Positions 27,578 to 36,874 of a DNA stretch of 64,000 nucleotides are shown here, in pieces (the stretch's first letter is position 1; every line of letters begins with the position of its first letter). The stretch lies in NCBI GenBank assembly GCA_965208025.1, contig OZ242302.1, positions 930,001 through 994,000 on the forward strand, read 5' to 3'. A program made the translations under genes and the position numbers. Source of the DNA: Bin80 sp965208025. GTDB lineage: Bacteria > Bacteroidota > Rhodothermia > Rhodothermales > Bin80. The notes under the pieces were generated by a model, which did not search any database, was not told the origin of the DNA, and saw only the letters and a program-made list of their open reading frames with translations.

Positions 27578-30500
27578 TAAATCTTTTCCGTGTCAAACAT
27601 CAGACGGTGGAAATCCTCTTCAATGAGTCGCACCCTCCATAGGTCGGTGGGAGACTTGAGGTTCTCAAGATTATTTCCCCCGTTTACCCATATAATGTCA
27701 AACTCACTTTCTTTATCCAAATAATCCTGAGTAAACCACTCATCAAGAACAAGGTTATCTTGTTCGGGCTCGCCAGTAAGTTTTCGCCAAATGATAAGGG
27801 CCTGTTGACCATCAGGCGTGATTCCTGTTACAGTTCGGAACCAGTAGTGTCCATTCTCTTTCTTCCTTAGACCATCATCAAGGCATAGGCGTTTCTCACT
27901 ATCGCGAATGAAGTTCGCGACAAATGACCGCTGTGCCCCGATTTGAACAACCGTGAGACCAATCAGCCAATTAAATGTCTCTATAAGATCAACATTGATC
28001 AATCGACTTTCATCAGACCCAGGTTGCTTAACATTAAGCTTATAAGCATATGGATCTGCAAAGGCTTGAATGTTAAGTAGCGACTGGCTCCCACGGGTTT
28101 CAACATCAAGCATATACTTCAGGATATATTGCTCCCTAAAGCCATCTACACCTTGTGCTTCGGGATTATCAAGAAATGACTGTTGGGATTCGGATCGGAC
28201 TGCCTTTAAATTATTGAGCACATCTTCATAGGATTCTAGTCGAAGTATTTTCATAATTCGTGGGCTTCGCGAAGCTTCTTCGGGAGTCGCATAGCGGAGA
28301 GGCTTACCGTCTTTCCATTCGGGGCTGAACGTCACTTTCTTCAAGCGGGGTAGCAGAACTGTGTCAAAGTAGTCTCCCATTTCGACCAGAATGAACTTTC
28401 TGTGTCCTTGATCTTCTCGGTTGAGATTGATTACGGCATGCCCTGTGGTACCTGATCCTGCGAAGTAGTCTAAAACCACCTCCTCTTTTGAAGTCCGTAC
28501 GTTCGTTCCTATCAGACGCTTGATAAGTAAGGTAGGTTTGGGATAGATAAATTGTCTCCCAGATCCAAACAGAGCATTAAATTCAGAATTTGCGCGAGCA
28601 TTGTCTCCTGCGAATGTGCGCTTAAAGAGTGTTATTGGAACAAGACCATCCTGAACATCAGCTAAATATCGCTTAATCATGGGGTAATTGTCGCCTTTAC
28701 CCCACACAACCGAATTACTGGCAACTTTATCCTTCCAAGTTGACTCACTCAAACGCCAATACTGTCCCGATGGTGGATACAGTTTAATGCCATTTGGCGT
28801 AGTAATCACATAGTCAGCATCATATGGGTTGTTGGCGTAAACAGGATCAGGTTTCCATGGGCCTCGCGGATCCCCATCTGGATTGGAATATGCGCTTACC
28901 CCTTCCCTTGGTAGTAGCACCCGATCCCACAGATGCTTATTTCGGGCAAAACAGGGCACATAATCATGAGAAACTGAAAAAAATCGGGCTGAATTTTTTC
29001 GAGTGTGCACCTTTTCCCAGATAATGGTGGCAATATGATTGGAATGTCCAAAAATATCAGAAAGTTGCAAGAACAAGTTCGAGTACATCGTATCATCAAT
29101 GCTGACAAATAGACAGCCCTCTTGGGTAAGTAGTGATTGCGAGAGATGTATACGTCCATCCATCATTGTGAGCCAAGATGAGTAATCTAATCCATCCTTG
29201 TACAGGAATTTTCCCAGTGATCGATCTTTTTCAGTGTTGTACGGAGGATCAATATATATGCACTTCACTTTATCTTGATATCGTTTCTGCATAAATGATA
29301 AAGCTTGGAAATTCTCCGTATGGAATAGAATCCCGTCAGTCTGATCATCAGTATCACCGACTGCTTCAAGAAGTCTTTCGGTGAAGTCTCTGCTGAAATG
29401 GCGAGTATCTACTACCAAGGTTGGATAAGCATTCAAAAATTCAGGCGAAAGCTTTCCGCTGTATCCAGGAGTAACTAGATCGCCATTCATCTTGTCAATT
29501 GAAAATAGGGCTATCCACTCTTCTCTCTGTGCCTCATTCTCTGCAATCTCGGGATAGAATTCCTTGGGGATGCAACCCGTAGTGATGCAATAATTCGTCT
29601 GGACAACAAACTTCTTTTTGAGCCATAATTTCTTTTGAAACTCCTCTATCTGGACAAGAAAGTCAATGATCTTACCCGCAATTATGCGGATGATTTTTAC
29701 TTTTGAGAGATATTGTTCAACTCGGAGAATAGTTTCGTCTTCAACGTCCTCTAAGTACATGACCTCACTTTTTATATAGAAGTCTAGTTCTTGACGTAGG
29801 TATGTATCCAAATCTTTATGAATGAAAAAATCAAAGGTGTTTCTTGCAGCATACCGGCGAAGATGGGACTCCAATTGAGTGTATTCCGATTTTTTTCCAT
29901 CCTCCGAAACATGAAGCTTGCCAAGTTCGGTGATCCAGGGAGATAAATTATTGATGGACAGGATGCGCCGAACGGCAAGATCTATATGCTCCTTCTGAGT
30001 TGGAGGTTTACTCTTCCATGGACGCTCTTCTTCGGGCCAATCATTACGAGTTGAGGGACGAAAATTAAACTTAATAACCAACTCTTGATTAGCCCCATCT
30101 GATTCTTCTAAAATAAAATTATTGTCCGATTCTCCCTTTGCTTGAAGAATAAACATTCGCTCATTGCCATTAGTTGGCTTGATATTTGAATGTTCCCCCT
30201 CGGTGCAATCCGTAAGCCTGAAGTGCACTCGCATCGGATTCTCCTCATCCTCAGGCTTCAACCTGAACGCGTAATCACGTAAATACTCACTCGTCTTGAT
30301 ATAGTACTGATCCTTGTTGGCCCAATGAAGTGTAACTTCCTGTCCTTCATAAGGAACAGAATATACACCCGGCTTATAGACTCGTTTAGCAATATAGTCA
30401 CCCTCGGAATAGTAACGACGAAAAAAACTGTAGAGATGATCATACACCTCGCTTTCTAATGCGTCAAAGTCCACAGCATCCGTTGAGAGCCGAGCGCGTA

Positions 30501-30774
30501 GCCTCTGAACAAATGGAACTTCCTCTGGGCTCATTTCATATTTTTCTATATTTCTAACAGCTTCTGATAATTCTTTCTCCAGATACGCCTTATCCAAGAA
30601 CCTGTAATTTGAAAATGCCTTTTTTATCTGAGGTAGCAGTTCATTGTCCAAGAACTGCGAAACCTCTGCACTCTTCGCGTGCATGATGCGATAAAGCCCA
30701 AAATCAAGATCTGGTTGGTTGAGCTGGAAAAGTTCTTTCAGTAGAGACTTTAATTTCTCGTACCGTTTACTCAT
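27577..30774 (-). CDS. Type III-like site-specific DNA methyltransferase (Mod), beta-class N6-adenine type
   Basis: A 1065-aa methyltransferase. Catalytic motif IV is CIYIDPPYNTEKD near residue 505 and the SAM-binding motif I, VVLDYFAGSGTTGHAVINL, is near 763-781. The order IV then I with a long target-recognition stretch between them (about 515-755) marks the beta class. The roughly 480 N-terminal residues (LYRIMHAKSAEVSQFLDNEL at the start) have no catalytic motif that I can see. This N-terminus and overall length fit a known group of large Mod-like enzymes paired with helicase-nuclease subunits, longer than classical EcoP-type Mod (about 650 aa). It is the first gene of a two-gene operon with res. 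The product protects host sites and, with Res, forms the restriction complex. The recognition sequence cannot be read from the protein. Confidence 0.92.
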   Translation of the reverse strand: MSKRYEKLKSLLKELFQLNQPDLDFGLYRIMHAKSAEVSQFLDNELLPQIKKAFSNYRFLDKAYLEKELSEAVRNIEKYEMSPEEVPFVQRLRARLSTDAVDFDALESEVYDHLYSFFRRYYSEGDYIAKRVYKPGVYSVPYEGQEVTLHWANKDQYYIKTSEYLRDYAFRLKPEDEENPMRVHFRLTDCTEGEHSNIKPTNGNERMFILQAKGESDNNFILEESDGANQELVIKFNFRPSTRNDWPEEERPWKSKPPTQKEHIDLAVRRILSINNLSPWITELGKLHVSEDGKKSEYTQLESHLRRYAARNTFDFFIHKDLDTYLRQELDFYIKSEVMYLEDVEDETILRVEQYLSKVKIIRIIAGKIIDFLVQIEEFQKKLWLKKKFVVQTNYCITTGCIPKEFYPEIAENEAQREEWIALFSIDKMNGDLVTPGYSGKLSPEFLNAYPTLVVDTRHFSRDFTERLLEAVGDTDDQTDGILFHTENFQALSFMQKRYQDKVKCIYIDPPYNTEKDRSLGKFLYKDGLDYSSWLTMMDGRIHLSQSLLTQEGCLFVSIDDTMYSNLFLQLSDIFGHSNHIATIIWEKVHTRKNSARFFSVSHDYVPCFARNKHLWDRVLLPREGVSAYSNPDGDPRGPWKPDPVYANNPYDADYVITTPNGIKLYPPSGQYWRLSESTWKDKVASNSVVWGKGDNYPMIKRYLADVQDGLVPITLFKRTFAGDNARANSEFNALFGSGRQFIYPKPTLLIKRLIGTNVRTSKEEVVLDYFAGSGTTGHAVINLNREDQGHRKFILVEMGDYFDTVLLPRLKKVTFSPEWKDGKPLRYATPEEASRSPRIMKILRLESYEDVLNNLKAVRSESQQSFLDNPEAQGVDGFREQYILKYMLDVETRGSQSLLNIQAFADPYAYKLNVKQPGSDESRLINVDLIETFNWLIGLTVVQIGAQRSFVANFIRDSEKRLCLDDGLRKKENGHYWFRTVTGITPDGQQALIIWRKLTGEPEQDNLVLDEWFTQDYLDKESEFDIIWVNGGNNLENLKSPTDLWRVRLIEEDFHRLMFDTEKI

Positions 30775-31255
30775 TTTACAAATCTAATTCTTTGCCAATT
30801 AAAGATTCAGCCCAATATTTTAGAGAGAGAACAGATAACGCGGGTACCCTCCCATTCCCATCCGATAATGCATGTAAACATACACTAATTCTTCCATTTT
30901 TTCATATCTGTAATGAACAGATTGATCAGACATTCAGTCACGCATTACCATCCACTAGCATGACGCATGAACATTTTACCTTAAACCGAAGCCCAACATA
31001 TCTACCAATGTCTTGGAGGCTTGAATAGGGGAGATAAACTGTAACACCAGAGGATCACCAATAAATCGCCTAAATTCTGCAAAGTTTGTTCCCCATATTC
31101 ATGGTGAACAAACCCCGCAAGTGAGAACCATCACTTCATCATTTTTTTCTCCCCAACAGGCTTGATTCAAAACTTAAAAACAAAAAAGGATTCATAAATG
31201 AAACCTATAAAATCTAAAAAAGTAAGTTATTGAGTAAATAAATATAATAAGTTAT
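30775..31255. promoter_or_regulatory. Divergent intergenic region between mod-res and the ATPase-pair operon
   Basis: 481 bp separating two oppositely transcribed defence operons, so it must hold both promoters. The right part (about 31140-31255) is clearly A+T-rich, with runs of A and of T. A 78-codon frame at 30792-31028 has no recognisable domain and I do not call it a gene. I see no clear regulator gene or operator palindrome. Confidence 0.5.
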
Positions 31256-32581
31256 ATGATTGAATCAAAATATGAACGATCTCATGTAGGAGAAATTGTT
31301 GAATGGGTATCTAGTGATCCAAACATGCGGATAATTGCGATTACTGGCCCCCGCCAAACTGGGAAAACCACCATTGCACTCCAAGCCCTACGGCGGTTAA
31401 TGGAGGCAGGAATTCCATGTCAATATTTTGCTATGGATAATCCAGGACAGGGGAGCTCTGATTGGATTCGCTCTCTCAGTCAGAATGATCCAAGGAATCC
31501 TATTCGTACTCCCGGCCAATCTGGTAATTTACCGAATGAGGAAATTCTGATCCGAATTTGGGAGAATGCCCGCATAGCATCCAAACAGTCAAAACAGGGA
31601 CTTGTGCTATTCTTGGATGAAATTCAAGTTATTCCACGATGGTCCAACATAGTGAAGGGGCTCTGGGATGCAGATCGTAGGGAAGAGTTTCCTCTCCGAA
31701 TTGTGATTTTGGGCTCCGCTCCCTGGCGAATGCTGACCGAAATTAATGAAAGCCTTATGGGACGTTTTGATTCTTTTCCGGTCACGCACTGGTCTTTCAA
31801 AGAAATGATGACGATGTTCAGATTCACCATAGAGGAGTACATATATTTTGGAGGATACCCCGGTCCATGGATTGGACGACACAATATTCAAATAGAGAAT
31901 CCAAAGACAGCCGAATCATATTGGAAAAAATACATCCTCGCTTCAATCATTGACCCCGCGATTAACGGGGATATAATTGGTCTTAACCGTATTCAAAAAC
32001 CCCCGTTAATGCGACAACTGGTTGCTCTGGCACCCAACTACTCTGGTCAAATTATCTCATACAACAAGATGCTCGGCCAACTTCAGGATGCAGGAAATAC
32101 GACAACACTCGCAAAATATTTAGATCTACTTTCTGACGCCGGTCTAATGACGACCCTATCACGATATACGACAAAAATTCCATCAGGAAGAGCCTCATCA
32201 CCTAAGCTAAACGTATTGAATACCGCTCTGATGACAGCCAACTCAATGTATTCATTTGACAGGGCTCAGGCTAATCCATCTTTCTGGGGACATCTTGTAG
32301 AAAGCGCGGTTGGTGCACATTTATACAATTCCAGAGCTGTCGGGACGCAAATTTATTATTGGCGTGACAGAAAGGGGCTTCATGAGGTGGATTTTATCCT
32401 TGCGCACGGCCCTAACCTAATTGGAATAGAAGTAAAAAGTGGAAACGTACGATCACGCCGAGGACTCAGAGCTTTCAATAATTATTTTCCTAATGCAAAG
32501 ACTATGATCGTCGGAGGGGACGAGATGCCTCTCAATGAATTTTTTTGCCTGACCACAGAACAATTGATAGATCTCCAATGA
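31256..32581 (+). CDS. AAA ATPase with C-terminal DUF4143 (nuclease-fold-like) domain
   Basis: A 441-aa protein. The N-terminal AAA_14-type ATPase has Walker A ITGPRQTGKTTIALQA near residues 29-44, Walker B GLVLFLDEIQVIPRW near 116-130, and a sensor-like IVILGSAPWRMLTE near 150. The C-terminal DUF4143 part (about 250-441) contains WGHLVESAVGAHLYN, then YYWRDRKGLHEVDFILAHGP and GIEVKSGNVRSRRG, the spacing E...D...E-V-K of a PD-(D/E)XK-like fold. Such proteins are widespread and mostly of unknown role. It starts 481 bp from the divergent mod gene and its stop overlaps the next gene as ATGA, so the two products are probably made together and may form a complex. No toxin or antitoxin motif was seen. 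I am sure of the domains; the defence role is inferred from context. Confidence 0.85.
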   Translation: MIESKYERSHVGEIVEWVSSDPNMRIIAITGPRQTGKTTIALQALRRLMEAGIPCQYFAMDNPGQGSSDWIRSLSQNDPRNPIRTPGQSGNLPNEEILIRIWENARIASKQSKQGLVLFLDEIQVIPRWSNIVKGLWDADRREEFPLRIVILGSAPWRMLTEINESLMGRFDSFPVTHWSFKEMMTMFRFTIEEYIYFGGYPGPWIGRHNIQIENPKTAESYWKKYILASIIDPAINGDIIGLNRIQKPPLMRQLVALAPNYSGQIISYNKMLGQLQDAGNTTTLAKYLDLLSDAGLMTTLSRYTTKIPSGRASSPKLNVLNTALMTANSMYSFDRAQANPSFWGHLVESAVGAHLYNSRAVGTQIYYWRDRKGLHEVDFILAHGPNLIGIEVKSGNVRSRRGLRAFNNYFPNAKTMIVGGDEMPLNEFFCLTTEQLIDLQ

Positions 32582-35500
32582 GTTTACTTGCAGAGCGTTC
32601 AGTCACATTGCTTTGGCCAGAAGATGATGAGCGTTTCGGTAGAGAGAAATTATCGTTAAGCGATTTTGAGTCTGATCAGGGCTATATTTTGTTGGGCGAG
32701 CCAGGTATGGGGAAGACAACAAGCTTCATCAAAGAATCAAAACGGATTTTGTCGGATCCTCCTATGTCAGCTCGACGATTCATTCATAAAAACCCAGAAT
32801 ATCATCCCATTCCCAAAACTGCCCCCCTGTTTATTGACGGGATAGACGAAGTGCGCGTTGATGGAGGTAAATCAAGCAATGCGATAGATCACATTATTAA
32901 TATTCTGAAAAATTATGGCACACCGCGATTTCGTCTCTCATGCCGTTCTGGTGGATGGTTCAAGAAAAAAGATTTTCATGCGCTTTCCTCATCCCAAGGT
33001 CTGAATACAATCCCGATTCTACAACTCAATCCATTGGATGATAAGGATGTCTTGAATTTTGTCTCTCAACAAGTGCATGATGCAGAAGTATTCATTCGTA
33101 AGGCGTATGATCATGGACTGAAAGCCTTCCTGTACAATCCACTACTTCTCAGCTTACTCCTTCGTTCTGTCCAGTTTCAAGGATGGTCTCGTAGCATAAC
33201 AGAGATTTTTGAGAAAGCTTGTCAACAACTCGTGTGCAGTTCTAATATAGATGATCATGATGGCCACATACCAAATTTTGAGGATCCCTCCCAATCCGTA
33301 TCCCTAGATGTGATTGGACTACTTTCTTCATTGCTTCTCATCGGGAACAAGGATGGTTGGACAATACAGGATACCGGATCGCCTGATATTCTCTTGTTAA
33401 ATCAAGTTAGCTCTCTTAATCATCACACTCTACTCGCTGCCTTAAGATCAAGTGCTTTTACAGGTGACCTGAACCAGAGAGTTCCCTTCCACCGTCTGTT
33501 ATCTGAATTTTTGAGTGCGCGATTCTTATCCCATAGAATCCAAAATGGGGCAAGCTTACGACGCGTTTCATCTCTTCTGGTAGGCCCCACAGGGAGAATT
33601 CTGCCGGACCTACGAGGTGTTGCAGCTTGGCTCGCTGCATTTCATTCTGATGTAAGATCAACTCTGATCAAGATTGATCCACTTTCCATAGCTTTTAATG
33701 GAGATTCAACCAATTTCAGTCCCGAGCAAAAACAAGAATGGTTGCTGAACCTTGAAAAACAAATTCACAATGAAGATACATCTTCCTATGTGACCTCCCT
33801 TGGAGCTTTAGCCCAGATCCAAAGCATCTCAAAAATCTGGAACATAGCTAGTTCATCCGATCGATCCGAAAGCAGACAAGATCTTGTTCATTATCTCCTG
33901 AAAGGTGTTAGGCATTCTTTCAGAACTACACACCTGTTCAAAAGATTTAGTTCAGAACCGGAACTGAAGATTGAGCAGGAATACTTACAGAAGATTCTCT
34001 ATGACCACAACTGGGACACTAGAATCAGGTATGAAGCACTTTTAGCCCTGAATAAACTGCTCATAGGAAGTCCTGATCATGGTTCCCTGATGCGAAACTT
34101 ACTCAGCGATCTAACCGAACATAGACTCTCTGATAAAACGCATGTCTTGCTTGGGTCATTGCTGGAGCTCACATACCCCAACATACTTCAACCCGAAATA
34201 GTTTGGGACTGCCTTGTAGACGAACCGCTTTTGGATTCATCAAACCCCTACTGGAATTTCTACTCAAATCTCTGTGAAAAATCTAATAGGAAAGAACTGG
34301 AAATACTACTCAAAACTCTCACTGATAGCCCCACCAAAATTATTCCCAGATTAGCTAATAAGAACTTTTCAGATCTCGTACTAAAACTCCTGGCTCAGTG
34401 TCTTGAATTATTTGGAGATCAGAAGAGCATAATAGAATTAGCCAACTGGTTTACTCTCGTTAAGATTGATGATTTTTCCTCTCAACTGATCCCAATTCAT
34501 TGTTCTGATCAGCTGGATCGCGGAATGAATAAATACATGAATACTGCGATTCGAGGCTGGCTGAATGAACGGAAGATGATCCAGTACCAACTCATTGAAC
34601 ATGACTTGATCATCAACGAAGATCATATCGGAGATATTAATCTTGAAAGAAGAGTTGGTATAAAATACCTGGGATTAAATGTGTCACGGGAATTTCGTTC
34701 GTGGTGTCTAAATCGTGCGATCAAACTATCAAAAATGAAACCAAGGGTCGCCGAAGAACTTGCCAGATGGTCAACTATTGAAAGCCGCGAATGGAAGAGC
34801 CCTTTACCCGATGAGGAAGTGACGAACAGAGTTGTAGACACTCCCCATCTGCGAGAATGGAATCAAACACGCATGACAAGGAAGGCTGAACATGCACTCG
34901 GAGATCCCAAACGGGAAGAAGATGGATGGCTTCTTTCTTTCCCCAATTTTGAAAATCAGCGACAACATGAACTAACCTATCTCCTTCTGCATCAGGATGA
35001 GCTTTCTCAGGGGCAATGTCCCCCAGAATTGCTTGATAAACTTGCTGGGATATACTTCCAAGGAAATAGGGAGGAACACAATCCAAACACTGGACTAGAG
35101 TTTTATTTGAATCATGAACAAACCTTGGTGGATGCGACACTGAAGGGATTTCAAAGCGTCTTAAATCGGGATGATCTGCCAGATCTTGACAAGATTGCCG
35201 AGATACACGAAAAGGGACAAAGATCTCATTTTGCCCTCCCTATTCTGGCGGCAATGGAGGAAAACGGAAAATCTACGCTGTGCCCTCTATCTGAGAAGGG
35301 GAAACGAAGAGTACTTGGGATTTACATGGTGACTAATCTACTTCAACCACAAGACATCACTTTCTTCTCAGGTATGTCCGAATATGTTCCTCAGTGGTAT
35401 GAACATGCCCTCAGTCACTATCCTATGGCCGTCGCGGACGCATTAGTTTCTGTGCATAGAGCATGTGTTCAATCAAAAACTAACCCTACCAAGCAATTGG

Positions 35501-36801
35501 TTAAGATGGCCTATGATGAAACATATGCAAAGGTGGCTCCGCTTGCAATGCGAAAGAAGATCATGACTATTTTTCCTACGAAATGCAGCGGAAAACAACT
35601 CGCCTCCTTGCATGCTGTTCTTTTGACTGTAATTCGAGTCTACAATTTGTCCTCAGATGAATCAGAGAAAGAAGATCTGCGCAAGCTGATTCTGCATCGC
35701 TTACGGCGTAAGAATATGGATGTCGCCCAAGAAGCGAAATTACTTTGTGCAGGCGTGTGTATTGCACGAGATCTATGCCTGCCGCGCTTTACAGAGTTTC
35801 TGTCCACTGGTCGTATGCCACGTATTGTTCATGTTTTTGATTTTTTTGAATCAAACCCATTTCAAGCGATAGGACTGAATTTGGAAGAATGGTCCTCAAA
35901 GGAATTATCGCAATTCATCCGAGCAATAGGACGTCACTTACATGCTCCAATTGTGGACAGCGGGGCCTACTCAACTGACCATGAGGATATGATACTGGAT
36001 AAACACCTTGATTTGATGTCTCTGTTTATCTCCGAGCTTTCAGATCGTAGCAATCGCGATGCTAGTCAAGCATTAGTCTCTTTGGTGTGCGATTCAAGTC
36101 TCAGTGCATGGAAGCGTCGGATTGAGGATGCCCAACGAAATCAAGCCTGGCGGTCAAGTGCGGCGGAGAGAAAGGACCTCACTACATCACAAATTCACAG
36201 GACGCTCTACAACGGGCCACCTTCATACGCCGGAGACCTGCATGGTCTAGCGGTTGATGTTCTGGAAGATCTGAGAGCACAGACTCGGAATAATTCTTCT
36301 AACGACTGGCGTAAGTATTGGAAATGGAATCATTCATCCCTGTATCTACCTATCAGACCAGAGCATGAAGATCAGTGTCGTGACAGATTACTTTCAAATC
36401 TTGAACCACGATTTGAAAAATACAATATTGACGTTCAACCTGAGGGAAGATTCGCCACTGATGGACGATCGGATCTTCGTGTATCCCATCCCCCTGATAC
36501 CTCGATCTTGATTGAAATTAAACAGAATTTGCACCTTGATATCTGGCGTGCAATCAACAAACGACTTCTACCTATATATCTACATGATTCTAAAATTAAC
36601 CAATATGGAATTTACCTAGTATTATGGCTTGGCCCAGAGTATATGAATATCGTCTCGCCATGTGGTCAAATTCCTGATACCCATCAAGAATTAGCTGATC
36701 TACTTGAAAAGCAGATAGATCCCACATTGAAGAATTTGGTATCCATCTTCGTAATTGATGTGAGCCCTATGGATCGGGATAGAGAGACCGTCCGACTTTA
36801 G
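32578..36801 (+). CDS. Large NACHT/STAND-like ATPase with probable C-terminal PD-(D/E)XK nuclease domain
   Basis: A 1407-aa protein from the ATG at 32578, which overlaps the upstream stop (ATGA) and is preferred over the frame start at 32545. The N-terminal P-loop ILLGEPGMGKTTSF is at residues 37-50; Walker B APLFIDGIDEVRVDGG at 82-97 has the DGxDE form of NACHT/STAND ATPases, and RFRLSCRSGGW (about 118-128) fits the sensor strand. A long helical middle (about 350-1250) looks like a HEAT/TPR-style solenoid without crisp repeats. Near the end, GRFATDGRSDLRVSHP followed by SILIEIKQNLHLDIWRAINK (about 1290-1330) matches the D...E-x-K core of PD-(D/E)XK nucleases. NACHT-type ATPases with nuclease effectors occur in antiphage defence, usually with the nuclease at the N-terminus. 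I know no named system matching this layout with a DUF4143 ATPase partner. Confidence 0.8.
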   Translation: MSLLAERSVTLLWPEDDERFGREKLSLSDFESDQGYILLGEPGMGKTTSFIKESKRILSDPPMSARRFIHKNPEYHPIPKTAPLFIDGIDEVRVDGGKSSNAIDHIINILKNYGTPRFRLSCRSGGWFKKKDFHALSSSQGLNTIPILQLNPLDDKDVLNFVSQQVHDAEVFIRKAYDHGLKAFLYNPLLLSLLLRSVQFQGWSRSITEIFEKACQQLVCSSNIDDHDGHIPNFEDPSQSVSLDVIGLLSSLLLIGNKDGWTIQDTGSPDILLLNQVSSLNHHTLLAALRSSAFTGDLNQRVPFHRLLSEFLSARFLSHRIQNGASLRRVSSLLVGPTGRILPDLRGVAAWLAAFHSDVRSTLIKIDPLSIAFNGDSTNFSPEQKQEWLLNLEKQIHNEDTSSYVTSLGALAQIQSISKIWNIASSSDRSESRQDLVHYLLKGVRHSFRTTHLFKRFSSEPELKIEQEYLQKILYDHNWDTRIRYEALLALNKLLIGSPDHGSLMRNLLSDLTEHRLSDKTHVLLGSLLELTYPNILQPEIVWDCLVDEPLLDSSNPYWNFYSNLCEKSNRKELEILLKTLTDSPTKIIPRLANKNFSDLVLKLLAQCLELFGDQKSIIELANWFTLVKIDDFSSQLIPIHCSDQLDRGMNKYMNTAIRGWLNERKMIQYQLIEHDLIINEDHIGDINLERRVGIKYLGLNVSREFRSWCLNRAIKLSKMKPRVAEELARWSTIESREWKSPLPDEEVTNRVVDTPHLREWNQTRMTRKAEHALGDPKREEDGWLLSFPNFENQRQHELTYLLLHQDELSQGQCPPELLDKLAGIYFQGNREEHNPNTGLEFYLNHEQTLVDATLKGFQSVLNRDDLPDLDKIAEIHEKGQRSHFALPILAAMEENGKSTLCPLSEKGKRRVLGIYMVTNLLQPQDITFFSGMSEYVPQWYEHALSHYPMAVADALVSVHRACVQSKTNPTKQLVKMAYDETYAKVAPLAMRKKIMTIFPTKCSGKQLASLHAVLLTVIRVYNLSSDESEKEDLRKLILHRLRRKNMDVAQEAKLLCAGVCIARDLCLPRFTEFLSTGRMPRIVHVFDFFESNPFQAIGLNLEEWSSKELSQFIRAIGRHLHAPIVDSGAYSTDHEDMILDKHLDLMSLFISELSDRSNRDASQALVSLVCDSSLSAWKRRIEDAQRNQAWRSSAAERKDLTTSQIHRTLYNGPPSYAGDLHGLAVDVLEDLRAQTRNNSSNDWRKYWKWNHSSLYLPIRPEHEDQCRDRLLSNLEPRFEKYNIDVQPEGRFATDGRSDLRVSHPPDTSILIEIKQNLHLDIWRAINKRLLPIYLHDSKINQYGIYLVLWLGPEYMNIVSPCGQIPDTHQELADLLEKQIDPTLKNLVSIFVIDVSPMDRDRETVRL

Positions 36802-36874
36802 AATTGAAAAATCTAATATAATATTTGCACATTACTCATCTGAGGCTCTTGTGGAGGCACGCACCCGGTCGGAA

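Noticed and set aside
30792..31028. 78-codon plus-strand frame between mod and the ATPase pair, considered as a small regulator or antitoxin
   Set aside because: No helix-turn-helix or other motif and no plausible ribosome-binding site.
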